Position numbers and translations under genes: made by a program
Part shown: positions 16,166 to 26,089 of the stretch, piece after piece
Numbering within the stretch: the first letter of the stretch is position 1
Layout of the letters: each line of letters begins with the position of its first letter
Notes under the pieces: generated by a model
The model's database searches: none
Seen by the model: only the letters and a program-made list of their open reading frames with translations
Told to the model about the DNA's origin: nothing
Assembly (NCBI GenBank): GCA_020845475.1
Contig: JADLFN010000049.1
Location: 67,062 to 131,061, forward strand
Origin: Planctomycetota bacterium
GTDB taxonomy: Bacteria > Planctomycetota > UBA8742 > UBA2392
DNA length: 64,000 nt
Direction: 5' to 3'

Positions 16166-19132
16166 TCAGGCGCAAACACGCCTGCGGCGCAGCCAAATGC
16201 CTGCCAGGGCACTCAATGCCAGGCAGACAAGCCAGAGATTCCCGCCTTCATCAAGCGAGCAGCTTCCGCCCGCGCCGTTGCCGTTGCTGCCCACGATGAA
16301 CGTTGAACCCGCCCCATTGACGGTGAAATTGAACGGGTTCTCGTCGGGGTCGTCGCTGGCGATGCTCACCGTGAAGCTGAGTGCCGCCAGCGAAGCCGCA
16401 GTTACTTCCACCGAGAACGTTGTTTGCGCGCCGGCGGCGAGCGTCAGGGAGGCCGGCTGCACCGTAACGATGGCCGTGCAGTTGTTCGTGCCGCCTGCAA
16501 CCACGGGCACAGGCCCGGCGAGATTGAGGGGCGCGTTGCCCGTGTTCGTAATGGTGAACGTAAGCGTGACGGGAGAGTTCACGTTGGAGTTGCCCATGTT
16601 CGCGTTGCCGCCATCGGCCAGCGTCGCACTTTGCAGGCGCACCGAAATGTCCGGCAGCGTGCCGCCCGTTCCGCTGACGTTGATGACGTAACTGGCTTCA
16701 TCGGCGTCATTGCTCGCAATCGTCAACGTGAAGCCAAAAGCGCCCACTCCCGCAACCGCATAACTCACTACGAAAGATGCGTTGATGCCCGCTGGAACAG
16801 CCGCGCCGGGCATGGTCGTGACAGCCGCGCTGCAGTTGTTGATCGCCGAGATCGCGACCACCGGCGTGCCCGTGAGATTGAGCGTCTGGTTACCGGTATT
16901 GGCGATGGTGTAAGTCAGCGCCAGATTCACGCCAAAGGCCACGCTGCCCAATGCGTCCGTCGAACCTGAAGCCTTGCTCGCGCCAACAGGGCGCTGTATG
17001 TCAATCTCGGGCCCGTTGACCACGCCGACGCCGCTCACCGTAAACATGTAGGGGTTCTCGTTTGAATCATTGTTGCTGATCGAAACAGTGAACGAGAAGG
17101 CACCTGCCGCGCCGGGCGTCACCGAAATCGTGAACGTCGTCGAGGCCGAAGCCGAGACACTACCCGCGGGCTGCGCCGTGACACTCGCCGTGCAATTCGA
17201 AAGTCCACTGAGCGTGACCGGTGTTGCGCCATTGAGCGTGAGTGAAGCGGTGCCCAGATTGGCGACGGTGTAAGTCAGTGTGCTGGCGCTGCCAATGGCC
17301 AGTGAGCCGGCGTTGTCGGTGCCGCCGCTTGTAATGGTGCTGCCCGACGGGCGCTGGACATCGATTTCAGGAGCGTTCGTGGAAGTCGCGTTGCCACTGA
17401 CGTTGATGATGTAGGGGTTCTTCGACGCATCGGTGTTGGCGATCGAGATCGTGAAGCTGAAGGCTCCCGCAATGCTGGGCGTCACCAGGATAACGAACGT
17501 TGTGCTTGACGCCGCCGCCACGCTGGAGGCGGGCTGCGTGGTGACGGTAACGCCGCAGTTGCTGAGACCGGAGAGAGCCACCAGCGGTGAGCCGTTGAGC
17601 AGCAGCGCGCCCGTGCCGGTGTTGCCGATCGTGTACGAGTAAGAGGATCCGGTGCCGGCGTTGATTGTTCCCAGGTTATCGCTTCCGCCGTTGGCGATTA
17701 CGGTGCTGACGGGGCGCTGCACGTTCATGTTGGGCGTGCCGCCCGAAGCGCCGCCATTCCCAGCCACCGTGATGGTGTAGGGGTTGGCCGAGGTGTCGTT
17801 GCTCGCGATTGAAATCTGAAAGCTGAACGAGCCGGAGCCTGCGGGCACGATTTGCAGGTCAAACGTGGTTGACCATCCGCCGCCCTGCAGTGTGGGATAA
17901 GGCTGTGTGGTCACCGAAGCGCTGCAGTTGCTGAAACCTGAAAGCTGAACATACGGCGAGCCCGTCAGGTTCAGCGTCGCGCTGCCGTTGTTGAAGATGT
18001 ACCAGGTCACGCTCTGGCCGCTGCCGGTGGGAATGCTGCCCACGTTATCCGTGCTTCCGTTGGCGATGGGTGTGTAGGCCGGACGCTGCAATTCAAGCTT
18101 GGGCGAGGGCGGCACCGCATTGCCCGTTACTGTCCAGGTGTAAGTGGGCAGATTGGGTTCGTTTACGTACATCGTGATCGATGCCGAAAACGGGCTGCCC
18201 GCCGTGGTCGGGGTGACGCCAAAAATGATGATGAAGTAGCTGTTGTCTCCGGGCGTGCCCGTCACGCCCTGGGCCGGCACGATGAACGGCACCACGGTGC
18301 AGTTGGAAATCGGCGTGATGACGGCGGTCGGGTTTTGCGTGAAGCGCAGCGCATAGGTAGCAGTCGCCAGGCAATTGAACGCGTAATAAAACGTGGACTG
18401 GACGCCCGCGGTCACGTTGCCGCGATTGTCGGTCGAGCCGCGCGGAAGTTGCGTAGTGGTCTGCATCAGGCCGTTGTCGTAAACGGTGACGTTGGCCTTT
18501 GAGCCGGTGCTGGTTCCGTAGGGAACATCGTTGTCCTCGCACTCACCGTAATCCGTGATCGCCGAGGGGCTGCCGCCTCCGTTGGCCATCATGGCACCGG
18601 AGGTGTGGCTGCCGGTGTCCCAAAGCCGCACGCGCACCTTGCAGCTCGTCCCCACAGCGCCCGAGGGAATGGCAACGCTATACGTGTTGAAGCTCGTGTC
18701 GCTCGACCCGGGCGTGGAGATGCGCGCGGAGAACGGCCCGTTGGGCGCGCTGGAGCTGTAGCCGGCCCAGATCACGCGCTCGCCCGCGTCGTCCCAGTCG
18801 CCGTCGTTGTTGAAGTCCATCCATACGCACAAGTCGCCCGTGGTAACGGTCTGCACGACGGCGACCTTGACTTGCGCGCTGCCGCCCTTGCTGAAGTTGA
18901 AGTACTCCACGCCGTCATCGCCAAAGTCGCTCGTCCATCCGTTTCCCACGCGCTGCGCCGCCAGGTATCCGTCATCGCTCACCGTGAATCCGATGACGTC
19001 AAGGCGCGTGCCCTGGCTTTGGTCCAGGTGCATGCACGCGGGATAGGGCGCGGGCGCATCACCGTAATCCTGCGCCTTCAGTGTTGCCGCCGTGATCAGC
19101 ACAACTGCCAGCATCGCGATCTTGAGGTTCAT
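16166..19132 (-). CDS. Secreted GEVED / choice-of-anchor-D repeat protein with C-terminal sorting-like signal
   Basis: 988 residues from the ATG at 19132, with a signal peptide (MNLKIAMLAVVLITAATLKA). A GEVED-type domain follows (DYGDAPAPYP, DDGVEYFNFSKGG, CVWMDFNNDGDWDDAGERV). About six choice-of-anchor-D/ASPM-like Ig repeats come next, each opening with PEIDVQRP-like and ...GSTDNxG... phrases and containing LTYTIANTG and NPYxFTVSG. The end is a tripartite signal: Gly-rich GAGGSCSLDEGGNLW, a hydrophobic helix, then LRRRRVCA. Two other proteins in this window end the same way. Probably displayed on or released from the surface. Adjacent repeats are alike enough to suggest internal duplication. 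Confidence 0.8.
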   Translation of the reverse strand: MNLKIAMLAVVLITAATLKAQDYGDAPAPYPACMHLDQSQGTRLDVIGFTVSDDGYLAAQRVGNGWTSDFGDDGVEYFNFSKGGSAQVKVAVVQTVTTGDLCVWMDFNNDGDWDDAGERVIWAGYSSSAPNGPFSARISTPGSSDTSFNTYSVAIPSGAVGTSCKVRVRLWDTGSHTSGAMMANGGGSPSAITDYGECEDNDVPYGTSTGSKANVTVYDNGLMQTTTQLPRGSTDNRGNVTAGVQSTFYYAFNCLATATYALRFTQNPTAVITPISNCTVVPFIVPAQGVTGTPGDNSYFIIIFGVTPTTAGSPFSASITMYVNEPNLPTYTWTVTGNAVPPSPKLELQRPAYTPIANGSTDNVGSIPTGSGQSVTWYIFNNGSATLNLTGSPYVQLSGFSNCSASVTTQPYPTLQGGGWSTTFDLQIVPAGSGSFSFQISIASNDTSANPYTITVAGNGGASGGTPNMNVQRPVSTVIANGGSDNLGTINAGTGSSYSYTIGNTGTGALLLNGSPLVALSGLSNCGVTVTTQPASSVAAASSTTFVILVTPSIAGAFSFTISIANTDASKNPYIINVSGNATSTNAPEIDVQRPSGSTITSGGTDNAGSLAIGSASTLTYTVANLGTASLTLNGATPVTLSGLSNCTASVTAQPAGSVSASASTTFTISVTPGAAGAFSFTVSISNNDSNENPYMFTVSGVGVVNGPEIDIQRPVGASKASGSTDALGSVAFGVNLALTYTIANTGNQTLNLTGTPVVAISAINNCSAAVTTMPGAAVPAGINASFVVSYAVAGVGAFGFTLTIASNDADEASYVINVSGTGGTLPDISVRLQSATLADGGNANMGNSNVNSPVTLTFTITNTGNAPLNLAGPVPVVAGGTNNCTAIVTVQPASLTLAAGAQTTFSVEVTAASLAALSFTVSIASDDPDENPFNFTVNGAGSTFIVGSNGNGAGGSCSLDEGGNLWLVCLALSALAGIWLRRRRVCA

Positions 19133-19329
19133 TGCCGTTCCTTTTGACAGTGCCAGGGGCCATCCTCCAAAGGCGGGGCGCGTGCTCGCTGCCCCGCCAC
19201 CATGACGCGTAAATCTGTCTCCAGCACCAACGTAACTAATCCAATCCACTGTTGAAGTCAGACCGACACTCGGTGTATCGTGTTCATGACACAGGCTGTT
19301 TTTCGTATCCGTTGCATGACGGAGGCTCC

Positions 19330-20850
19330 ATGAGCAAGTCCTCTCCTGATCCCGGCTCCAATCTCGCCGTGGCCCAGCGCCTGCGTGCTTTGCTTGACGG
19401 CCGCTCCCAGGCCGACGTCGCGCGCAAGACCGGCCAGTTGCGCAATAACGTCAGCCGCTACGCGCGCGGCGCGAAAATCCCCATTGAGTTCGGCGCGGCT
19501 TTGGTGCGCGGGCTGGGCGTCAATCCGGCGTGGCTGCTGCTCGGCGAGGGCGCGCCGTTCCTGAGCGACGTTACCGCTTCCACAGTCAAGGCCGCCGAGG
19601 ACTTGCTCGAACTCGTCGAGGCCATGAGTGCGGTGGCGCGCATGCAGCTGGGGTCGCTCACCGGCAAGCACCATTTGAAAGTGCTGCGCGAGCTTTCCGA
19701 CGCGTTGGCAACCTATGAACGCCTGCGCCAGGATCTCAATACGCGCACGGCGCCCATTTTCCGCCAGGTGCTGGCCGATTACTGGAAAGCCCTTGAGAAG
19801 TGGGATTTTGAACGCGCCGATGACCTGCGCAAAGCGGCCTCCCAGGTGGCGCGCCTGAGCGACGACGAAAAACTCGCAGCCGAGTTCGACCGCACGCGCG
19901 CCTATCACGCTTACCTCCAGCACGACGAAGCCCAGGCGATTGCACTGCAGCGCCGCCTGTTCCAGCGCATGTTGCCGGCGGCCTCATTGCTCGATGACCG
20001 CTCGCTGCGCGAAGCATTCAACTTCGCCGCCACGCTGCAGGGCTCTTCTCGCATGGACGAGGCGTTGCGCGTGTGCCGCGCCACCTTGTTGATGGCGCCC
20101 GAGGATTTGCGGGCTGCACCGATAGTGCGCTTCATTTCCGCGCTGTGCGGCTTTGTTGAGATGGAGCTGGGCGACATCCGCTCTGGGCTGGCGCGCATTC
20201 AGGCCAGCTTCCCGCAATCCGACGAACGGATGCGCCCCTCACAGCAGAGCATGCTGCTGCATTGCCTCATGTACTCGGGCGCGATTTCGTTTGAGGCTGC
20301 GTGCGCCATGGGCCCTGTTTCGCCCGCGCACTCGCAGGGCATGCTGGTGCGCGCAGTTTACGAAGACACGCCGCAGGCTCTTGAGCTCGCCTGCCGCACG
20401 TTCATTAACAGCGGCCCGGCTTCACTGGCCGAAAACGTTCACGTTTGCGCTTACTCGCGCGCGTTGCTGGGTGCACTCAAGGGCGGCGGCCGCAAGCAGG
20501 CGCGCGAGTTCCTTGCGGGCCCGCTGGCGCACGAGCGCGAGAACGCCAAATCCGCCACCGAGAAATTCGACAATGCGCTCTTCGCCATGCGTCTGAGCCG
20601 CGCCGTCGATGACACGCCCCAGTTCACGCACTGGCTGATCGAAGCCTCGCGAATCCTGGAAGCGCTTCAGCGCGAGATCACCGTCGGCCTGCTGGGCCGC
20701 ACCATTTTGTGGAAGAACGCGCTGCTGGCCCGTGACACCAAGGACGCCGCAGTATCAGCGCTGCGTAAACGCGCGCAGGCCACATTCAAGGAACTCTTTG
20801 AAAAGGGCTATGGCAGCTTTGAATCGCTGGCGGCCACAGGCGCGGCTTGA
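19330..20850 (+). CDS. XRE-like helix-turn-helix regulator with long TPR-like C-terminus
   Basis: 506 residues from the ATG at 19330, which has a GGAGG ribosome site at 19321-19325. The N-terminus is a lambda-repressor-type helix-turn-helix (LRALLDGRSQADVARKTGQ, NNVSRYARGAKIPIEFGAAL, LGVNPAWLLLGEG). The remaining ~400 residues are alpha-helical and Ala/Leu/Arg-rich, like tetratricopeptide or solenoid sensors of peptide-responsive regulators. It is divergent from the GEVED surface-protein gene (197 bases between starts), which it may control. Its last 43 bases overlap the end of lgt on the other strand. Confidence 0.72.
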   Translation: MSKSSPDPGSNLAVAQRLRALLDGRSQADVARKTGQLRNNVSRYARGAKIPIEFGAALVRGLGVNPAWLLLGEGAPFLSDVTASTVKAAEDLLELVEAMSAVARMQLGSLTGKHHLKVLRELSDALATYERLRQDLNTRTAPIFRQVLADYWKALEKWDFERADDLRKAASQVARLSDDEKLAAEFDRTRAYHAYLQHDEAQAIALQRRLFQRMLPAASLLDDRSLREAFNFAATLQGSSRMDEALRVCRATLLMAPEDLRAAPIVRFISALCGFVEMELGDIRSGLARIQASFPQSDERMRPSQQSMLLHCLMYSGAISFEAACAMGPVSPAHSQGMLVRAVYEDTPQALELACRTFINSGPASLAENVHVCAYSRALLGALKGGGRKQAREFLAGPLAHERENAKSATEKFDNALFAMRLSRAVDDTPQFTHWLIEASRILEALQREITVGLLGRTILWKNALLARDTKDAAVSALRKRAQATFKELFEKGYGSFESLAATGAA

Positions 20851-21998
20851 GCGCGCTTGGGCGTTTCAACGGGGATTTCGGCAATCAGCCGGGGCTTGCG
20901 CTTGATCCATGCAAACACCAGCAGGCCCGCCGCGACCATGGCCAGGCTTAACAGCTGGCCGCGCGTCAGGCCAAGAATGAACCCAAGGCCCGGCTCCGGT
21001 TGGCGGAACTTTTCAAGGATCGTGCGAATGATGCCGTAGAGGATGAGGAAGCTGGCGGTCATCACGCCCACGTGCCGGGTTTTCCAGCGAATGAGAATCA
21101 GCAGCACGAGCACAAGCAGGCCGTCGCCCAGGGCCTGATAGAGCACGACAGGATGGCGCGGATCCGTGACGCAACGCCAGACCTGCTCGAAGGCCTGGCC
21201 GGGCGCGCCGACTGAAACCCAATTGGCCGGTTGATCCTTGAGCACTTCGTAGGTCTGGTCCACTTGCCAGGGTTCGAGGTGCTCGACGATTTCCTTGGCG
21301 CCGTCTTTCTCCACGGTTTCGCGCACGAGCATGAACGTATCGCCGCGCTCGTTGGCGTAAACCTGCCGCGAAAGATAGCCCTTGAGCAGAAAGCGTGTAC
21401 CCCACGGCAAATCCGTTGAGCGGCCCCATAGTTCGCCGCCCAGAAAATTCGCGACGCGGCCCAGCACTGTGCCAAACGCGATGATGATCGTGCCCTGATC
21501 AAGGATGTGCAAAAACGGCTTCTTGATCATGCGCGACCAGAGCCACACGGCAAACACGCCGCCGATGATTACGCCGTGGATGGTCATGCCGCTGGCGTTG
21601 GTGAACAGCCGCCACGGTTTGATCGTCAAGAGCGCGCCGGGATTATCGCGCACCATGCGAAACGGCTCGAAGAAGAAATATTCGGGGTTGTAGAAGATGG
21701 CCTCGCCCAGCCGCCCGCCAAAGGCCGCGCCTGCCACGGCGATCAGCACGGTGTCAAGGCAAAGCGAAGGCTCAATGCGCAGCGAGCCGCGCTTTTGCCA
21801 GGTGCGCAAAAGCCAGATGGCGACCAGGAAGACCGTGAAATAGGCGGCGTAGTAAACATCGAGGATGACAAAACCGTTCTGCGATGACTTGAGCGATTCA
21901 CGAAACAGCAGCGAGCCGTTCCACCAGTCCTGCTCGTATGTCCAGGCCAGCAGCGTGGTGGTGTAGTCAGGATCCGAGACGTAGGGATGGTCGAACAC
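20808..21998 (-). CDS. lgt: Prolipoprotein diacylglyceryl transferase
   Basis: Integral inner-membrane enzyme that moves diacylglycerol from phosphatidylglycerol to the lipobox cysteine of prolipoproteins. Family motifs are clear: GMTIHGVIIGG (catalytic-loop His), VLGRVANFLGGELWGR (Lgt signature), HPVVLYQALGDG, and YGIIRTILEKFRQPE (conserved Arg). The start is uncertain. The frame continues upstream through the large palindrome at 22008-22067; a GTG at 21998 (VFDHPYVSDPDY) avoids translating it. Starting there the length is 396 residues, longer than usual, with a hydrophilic insertion around the segment YLSRQVYANERGDTF. Confidence 0.88.
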   Translation of the reverse strand: MFDHPYVSDPDYTTTLLAWTYEQDWWNGSLLFRESLKSSQNGFVILDVYYAAYFTVFLVAIWLLRTWQKRGSLRIEPSLCLDTVLIAVAGAAFGGRLGEAIFYNPEYFFFEPFRMVRDNPGALLTIKPWRLFTNASGMTIHGVIIGGVFAVWLWSRMIKKPFLHILDQGTIIIAFGTVLGRVANFLGGELWGRSTDLPWGTRFLLKGYLSRQVYANERGDTFMLVRETVEKDGAKEIVEHLEPWQVDQTYEVLKDQPANWVSVGAPGQAFEQVWRCVTDPRHPVVLYQALGDGLLVLVLLILIRWKTRHVGVMTASFLILYGIIRTILEKFRQPEPGLGFILGLTRGQLLSLAMVAAGLLVFAWIKRKPRLIAEIPVETPKRAQAAPVAASDSKLP

Positions 21999-22007
21999 AC
22001 GCGTAAT

Positions 22008-22067
22008 GTAGCACGGGCCTCCGGGCCCGTGCCGAAAAAGCAACACGGGCCCGGAGGCCCGTGCTAC
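22008..22067. repeat. Large perfect palindrome with 24-base arms
   Basis: Arms 22008-22031 and 22044-22067 are exact reverse complements around a 12-base A-rich loop. The core is GTAGCACGGGCC / GGCCCGTGCTAC. It lies in the gap between lgt and the giant protein gene upstream. The form suggests a dispersed palindromic element. It would make a very stable hairpin in either transcript and could stop or protect mRNA. Confidence 0.75.
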
Positions 22068-22070
22068 GAA

Positions 22071-22096
22071 ACCGGGGAGCCTGATGGCTCCCCGGT
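22071..22096 (-). terminator. Hairpin after the giant surface-protein gene
   Basis: ACCGGGGAGCC / GGCTCCCCGGT (22071-22081 and 22086-22096) is a perfect 11-base-pair stem with a four-base loop, 21 bases after the stop of the gene at 22118. On the minus strand it is followed only by TTCG, so the T run is weak. It may act together with the palindrome next to it. Confidence 0.55.
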
Positions 22097-22117
22097 CGAA
22101 GTTACGTGATTGACAGC

Positions 22118-25100
22118 TTAGGCCGCCTTGCGGCGCAGGCGCAGTGCCAGCGCGAAGGAAGCCAGAACACCGGCGAGCATCCACAGGCTGTTGCTCTCGC
22201 CCGTGCTGCAGCCGCCGCCACCGCCACTACCGCCGCCGCCGCCGCCACTGGCAGTGGTCGCCGTACCGCTGATCGTCCAGTTGTAGGGATTCTCATCGGC
22301 GTCATCGTTGATGATGGTGACTGGCGCACTGAACAAGCCCGCCGCGATCGGCGTAATGGTGATGACCAATGTCGTCGAACCAGCCGCCGCCACAGACGCC
22401 GTGGGCGCCGTGGTCACCGTGCAGGTGCAGTTGGTCAGCGCGCCGATGGTGACAGGCAGCGTCAGGGACAGCGCTGCATTGCCATTGTTGGTGATGGTGT
22501 AAGACAGCACCAAAGCCGTACCGCCCACGGCACCGGTAAGGGCGTCGGTACCGCCGTCGGCCACGGCACCGCTGCGGGTGACGTCCATTTCGGGCATCGA
22601 AGCGCCCGTGCCCGACACGGTCCAGTTGTAGGTGGCCTCATCGCCATCGTTGTTGTCAATGCTCAAGTCGAAGCTAAACGCTGCTGCGGCTGTAACGGTA
22701 TAGGTGATAGTAAAGGTCGAAGTGCTGGTGCCACCGCCTGCAACGGTAGAAGCGGGAGGCGTGGTCAGTGTTGCAGACGTGATGTTGACAGTTCCAGAGA
22801 TCGCTACCAAGTTTGGCGTGGTGGTGATGTTCAAGGTGCCAAAGCCGAGGTTCTGGATCGTGTAGGTGACAGTCTGCGCAACGCCATTTGGAACGCTGCC
22901 AATCGCGTCCGTTGAGCTGTCAAGCACATTGGTAGCCAAACGCTGAACGTTGATCTCGGGGATACCGGCGTTCATGGTGCCGGTCACGCTGACGTTCTGC
23001 GTCGTGGCGCTGGTACTCGTGTGGACGATGTCACCGCTAACTGCACCCACAGAAGCGGACGCTGCGATGCGGACGTAAATCGTGGTCACCGCAACGGCTC
23101 CGCCCGATTGAGTCAACGTCAGGGCCGTTGTCTGGTAGGGGCCACCGGAAACAAGGCCGATTTCAACCCCTGTCGGTGGCATGATCGAAATGTCGTTCGT
23201 CAACGAAAGACCCTGCACCGTGTATGAAGAGGGTGTACCGGCGATGCCCTGCGTTGTCGTGCCCAGGGCCAGAGTGCCGGCCGTCGAAGTCACAATCGTC
23301 GGGCCAGGAGGAGCGATGGTGATGTTGAAGTTCTGCGTAGCGTCAGGCGAAATGCCATTGCTGCAGGTCACTGTACCGGTGTAGTTGCCCGCGGCCGAGG
23401 GCGTACCGGACAAGGCGCCACCGCCTGAAAGCGTGAGGCCCGTTGGCAGCGTGCCAGCGGTAAGGGTAAAGGTGAACGTGGCCGGGAAACCAGAGGCCGC
23501 GTAGTTATGCGTGTACGGAACACCTTGGGTGCCGTTAGCCGGTGCCGCGCTGGTGAAGGTCGGGGCTTCGTTGACTGTCAGGGTGAATGCCTGGTTGGCG
23601 TCAGGCGAGATGCCATTGCTGCACACAATCGCCAAGTTGTAAGTGCCGCCTTGGCCTGCCGCAGGAGTGCCACTGAGGACACCGCCCGCACTAAGCGTAA
23701 CGCCCGTGGGCAGCGTGCTGGCCGTGGACCAAGTGAACGTTGCCGGGAAGCCGGTGGCGGTGAAGTTGAAGCTGCCCGCGGTGCCCACTACGAACGCCGT
23801 ATTGTTGGCGTTGGTGATGGTCGGCGCTTCATTGATGTCGATGTTGAAGTTCTGCGTCGCATCTGGCGAAATTCCGTTTGCGCAGGTCACGGTGCCCGTA
23901 AAATTGCCGGTTGCCGTGGGCGAACCGGAAATCACGCCGCCAGCGCTGAGCGTAAGGCCGGTCGGCAGAGCACCCGCCGTAACCGTCCAGGTGAAGGTGG
24001 ACGGGTTGCCGGTTGCGGTGTAGGTGTGGTTGTACGCCGTGCTCAGCACGCCTGCCGCAGGGGCCGCGCTGGTGATTGTAGGCGCAGTCGCGTCGGTGAT
24101 GGATACGTCGTCGATGTACCAGCCGGGCCACGTGTTACCGCTTGTGTCAGTGCCGAACCAGAAGCGGAATGTAACTGTGTTCGAAGCCGTCAGAGTAATC
24201 GAGGACATCGTGAAGAGGTTGAGTACCACCTCGCGCCAATCGTTCGTGCCGCCTTGGTAGGTGGAGGAAGCCGCCGCCGTGCCACCCCAACCGGGGCTAG
24301 CGCCGCATCCGACGATGGAGGCCTTGTCATGGCCGTTCTGCACCCAGCCGGCGTCAGCTTGAGAAACTGTCGTCCAGTTGGTGCCGTCCGTTGAAACCTG
24401 CAATACGCCTCCATCCCACCAAGTAGTCGTGCCTTCAGCGTCCATCCAGTGCCAGAAATTCAGCCGGGGAGACGTGAGACCCGCGAGTGACATCGCAGGC
24501 GAGACCAAATACGCTTGGGCGCTGTCGACCGCATAGTTTCCGGCAATAATTGTCCCAAAGCACTCGCTACCACCGTGGGCCGCAGCGGGGCCAACGGACG
24601 CAGGGGTGCCGCGTTGCCAAAGTGCACCATTCGTTCCACCAACGATCCAGTTGTTGCCGCCACCCGTTCCTTCAAAGTCAAAGGACTGGAGACCAGTCAA
24701 TGGCACTGCACCGGCAACATTGATCAGGTACGGATCCTCGCTGCCTGTGGTGTCATCGTTGTCAATCGAGATTGTAAACGAGAACGCACCGGCGGCCGCC
24801 GGGGTGACGGTGACTACGAACGTTGCCGAGTTCGTTCCACCCGCCGGAATGGGCGAAGCAGGGGTCAAGGCGCCGTATGCCACGCCGCAATTCACAGGAG
24901 TGCCGGACGTGCTGATCGACGCGATGTTCAGCGCAGCCAAAGTTGAAAGGTTCTGAATCGTATAGGTCAGGTTTGCAGGAGTGGCCGCCGTAAAGCCTGA
25001 ACCTATAAAATCCGTTGAACTGTGGAGTACGTTCACTGCTGAACGCTGCACGTTGATTTCCGAAGATGGGGCGGTAATCGTCACGGCAATGTTGGTCCAG

Positions 25101-25501
25101 GTTGCTGTAGAACCCGTGAAAGTCTGTCGGGCGCGAAGCTGCAGCGTCGAAGCGCCGCCTGGGAACGTGGCGAGAAAACTACCAGTCCATGTCAATGTCG
25201 TTGTCGCACCGGAGCTTGCTCCGCCGGTAGTGGGTGCAGTCTCGTTCAAATAGGTCGTGGTGCCGCCGTCCGTAAAGGACAGCCTGGCTTCGTTAGACCA
25301 CGGGGCTCCCGCGATTTGCGACCAAGTGCAGGTAACGGTAAAGTTCAGCCAGGTTGCCGCTGGCGCGCCCGTCAAGTTCTGCGTGACGTTGGTCGTCCCA
25401 ACCGGTGTGAGCGTAAACGGAGTATAAGCGTGCTGCGCAGAAGCTACGCTCGCCCCCATGGCAAGCGCAAAAAGCAACGCCAAGAAAACTGTGTTCTTCA
25501 T
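22118..25501 (-). CDS. Giant secreted protein: anchor-J/MAM-like, He_PIG and anchor-D repeats with C-terminal sorting-like signal
   Basis: 1127 residues from the ATG at 25501 (GGAGG upstream; an in-frame ATG at 25516 is an alternative). Order: signal peptide (FLALLFALAMGASVASA); a beta-sandwich region; a choice-of-anchor-J/MAM-like domain (SPRLNFWHWMDAEG, WYIDDVSITDA); three Ig-like He_PIG repeats (LPTGLTLSAGGVISGSP, GISPDATQNFNI); further anchor-D repeats (PEINVQRLATNVLDSSTDAIG). The end is a run of Gly, then CSTGESNSLWMLAG, a hydrophobic helix and RLRRKAA. Surface display or adhesion is likely; no catalytic site is seen. Confidence 0.8.
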   Translation of the reverse strand: MKNTVFLALLFALAMGASVASAQHAYTPFTLTPVGTTNVTQNLTGAPAATWLNFTVTCTWSQIAGAPWSNEARLSFTDGGTTTYLNETAPTTGGASSGATTTLTWTGSFLATFPGGASTLQLRARQTFTGSTATWTNIAVTITAPSSEINVQRSAVNVLHSSTDFIGSGFTAATPANLTYTIQNLSTLAALNIASISTSGTPVNCGVAYGALTPASPIPAGGTNSATFVVTVTPAAAGAFSFTISIDNDDTTGSEDPYLINVAGAVPLTGLQSFDFEGTGGGNNWIVGGTNGALWQRGTPASVGPAAAHGGSECFGTIIAGNYAVDSAQAYLVSPAMSLAGLTSPRLNFWHWMDAEGTTTWWDGGVLQVSTDGTNWTTVSQADAGWVQNGHDKASIVGCGASPGWGGTAAASSTYQGGTNDWREVVLNLFTMSSITLTASNTVTFRFWFGTDTSGNTWPGWYIDDVSITDATAPTITSAAPAAGVLSTAYNHTYTATGNPSTFTWTVTAGALPTGLTLSAGGVISGSPTATGNFTGTVTCANGISPDATQNFNIDINEAPTITNANNTAFVVGTAGSFNFTATGFPATFTWSTASTLPTGVTLSAGGVLSGTPAAGQGGTYNLAIVCSNGISPDANQAFTLTVNEAPTFTSAAPANGTQGVPYTHNYAASGFPATFTFTLTAGTLPTGLTLSGGGALSGTPSAAGNYTGTVTCSNGISPDATQNFNITIAPPGPTIVTSTAGTLALGTTTQGIAGTPSSYTVQGLSLTNDISIMPPTGVEIGLVSGGPYQTTALTLTQSGGAVAVTTIYVRIAASASVGAVSGDIVHTSTSATTQNVSVTGTMNAGIPEINVQRLATNVLDSSTDAIGSVPNGVAQTVTYTIQNLGFGTLNITTTPNLVAISGTVNITSATLTTPPASTVAGGGTSTSTFTITYTVTAAAAFSFDLSIDNNDGDEATYNWTVSGTGASMPEMDVTRSGAVADGGTDALTGAVGGTALVLSYTITNNGNAALSLTLPVTIGALTNCTCTVTTAPTASVAAAGSTTLVITITPIAAGLFSAPVTIINDDADENPYNWTISGTATTASGGGGGGSGGGGGCSTGESNSLWMLAGVLASFALALRLRRKAA

Positions 25502-26089
25502 TCCTACTTCCTCCATGTTTGAGTACTGCTTCGACGTGGCAATGGTTCAGCCTCGATTGGCTAACTGGTTAGAAATCTAGTGCTGCAAGTGAAATGGTCT
25601 CGACGTTGCAGGCTTTGAAATATGCATTTGTGCGGAGGCTAACTTTGGGGGAGCCAGACGAGCAAGAACAATCACGCAAATTCTTCTGCGCCAACGAGTC
25701 ATGTTCAGGCTTCCCTGGAACGGCGGGACTAGCTGTGCGCCGGAACTTGTGTGCGTCCCAAAGACCGAAGTGCGAGTGTTCGGCAGGCGTGCGCATCTAA
25801 CACCTGTGCCGCATTCGGCCGGAACTTTGAGCTCTCGAACCGGCACATGCATCGTGGTATGGAATGCCAATGTGCGTTGGCGCTTGCCTTCGCTCCTGAG
25901 AATCTTCTTTGGTTTGCGCCTCATTGCTCGGGGAAGTGACTAAGTGTTTATTTCAATATTTCGCCGGCCGCATCCTTCGCTTTCAAGAATTCCTGAAACA
26001 CACGAAGGTTTTCATTTCACTTCTTTCTGAAATCTGGGCACACTCCGCAGCCTGATCTCAGACCCCCCCGCCCGCCCGGCCGGGGTGAT
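25502..26089. other. 588-base divergent intergenic region without a gene
   Basis: No frame here looks like a gene on either strand. It separates the giant surface-protein gene (minus) from oleA (plus) and must hold both promoters. CTAAC-TG-GTTAG at 25561-25572 is a small inverted repeat that could be an operator. TTGCTC (25926-25931) and a TTTATT-like hexamer about 17 bases later are a weak promoter candidate on the oleA side. Base composition is lower in GC than in the flanking genes. Confidence 0.5.

Noticed and set aside
22008-22184. N-terminal extension of Lgt reading through the 24-base-arm palindrome.
   Set aside because: The palindrome-encoded residues are unlike any Lgt N-terminus; a downstream GTG is a more economical start.
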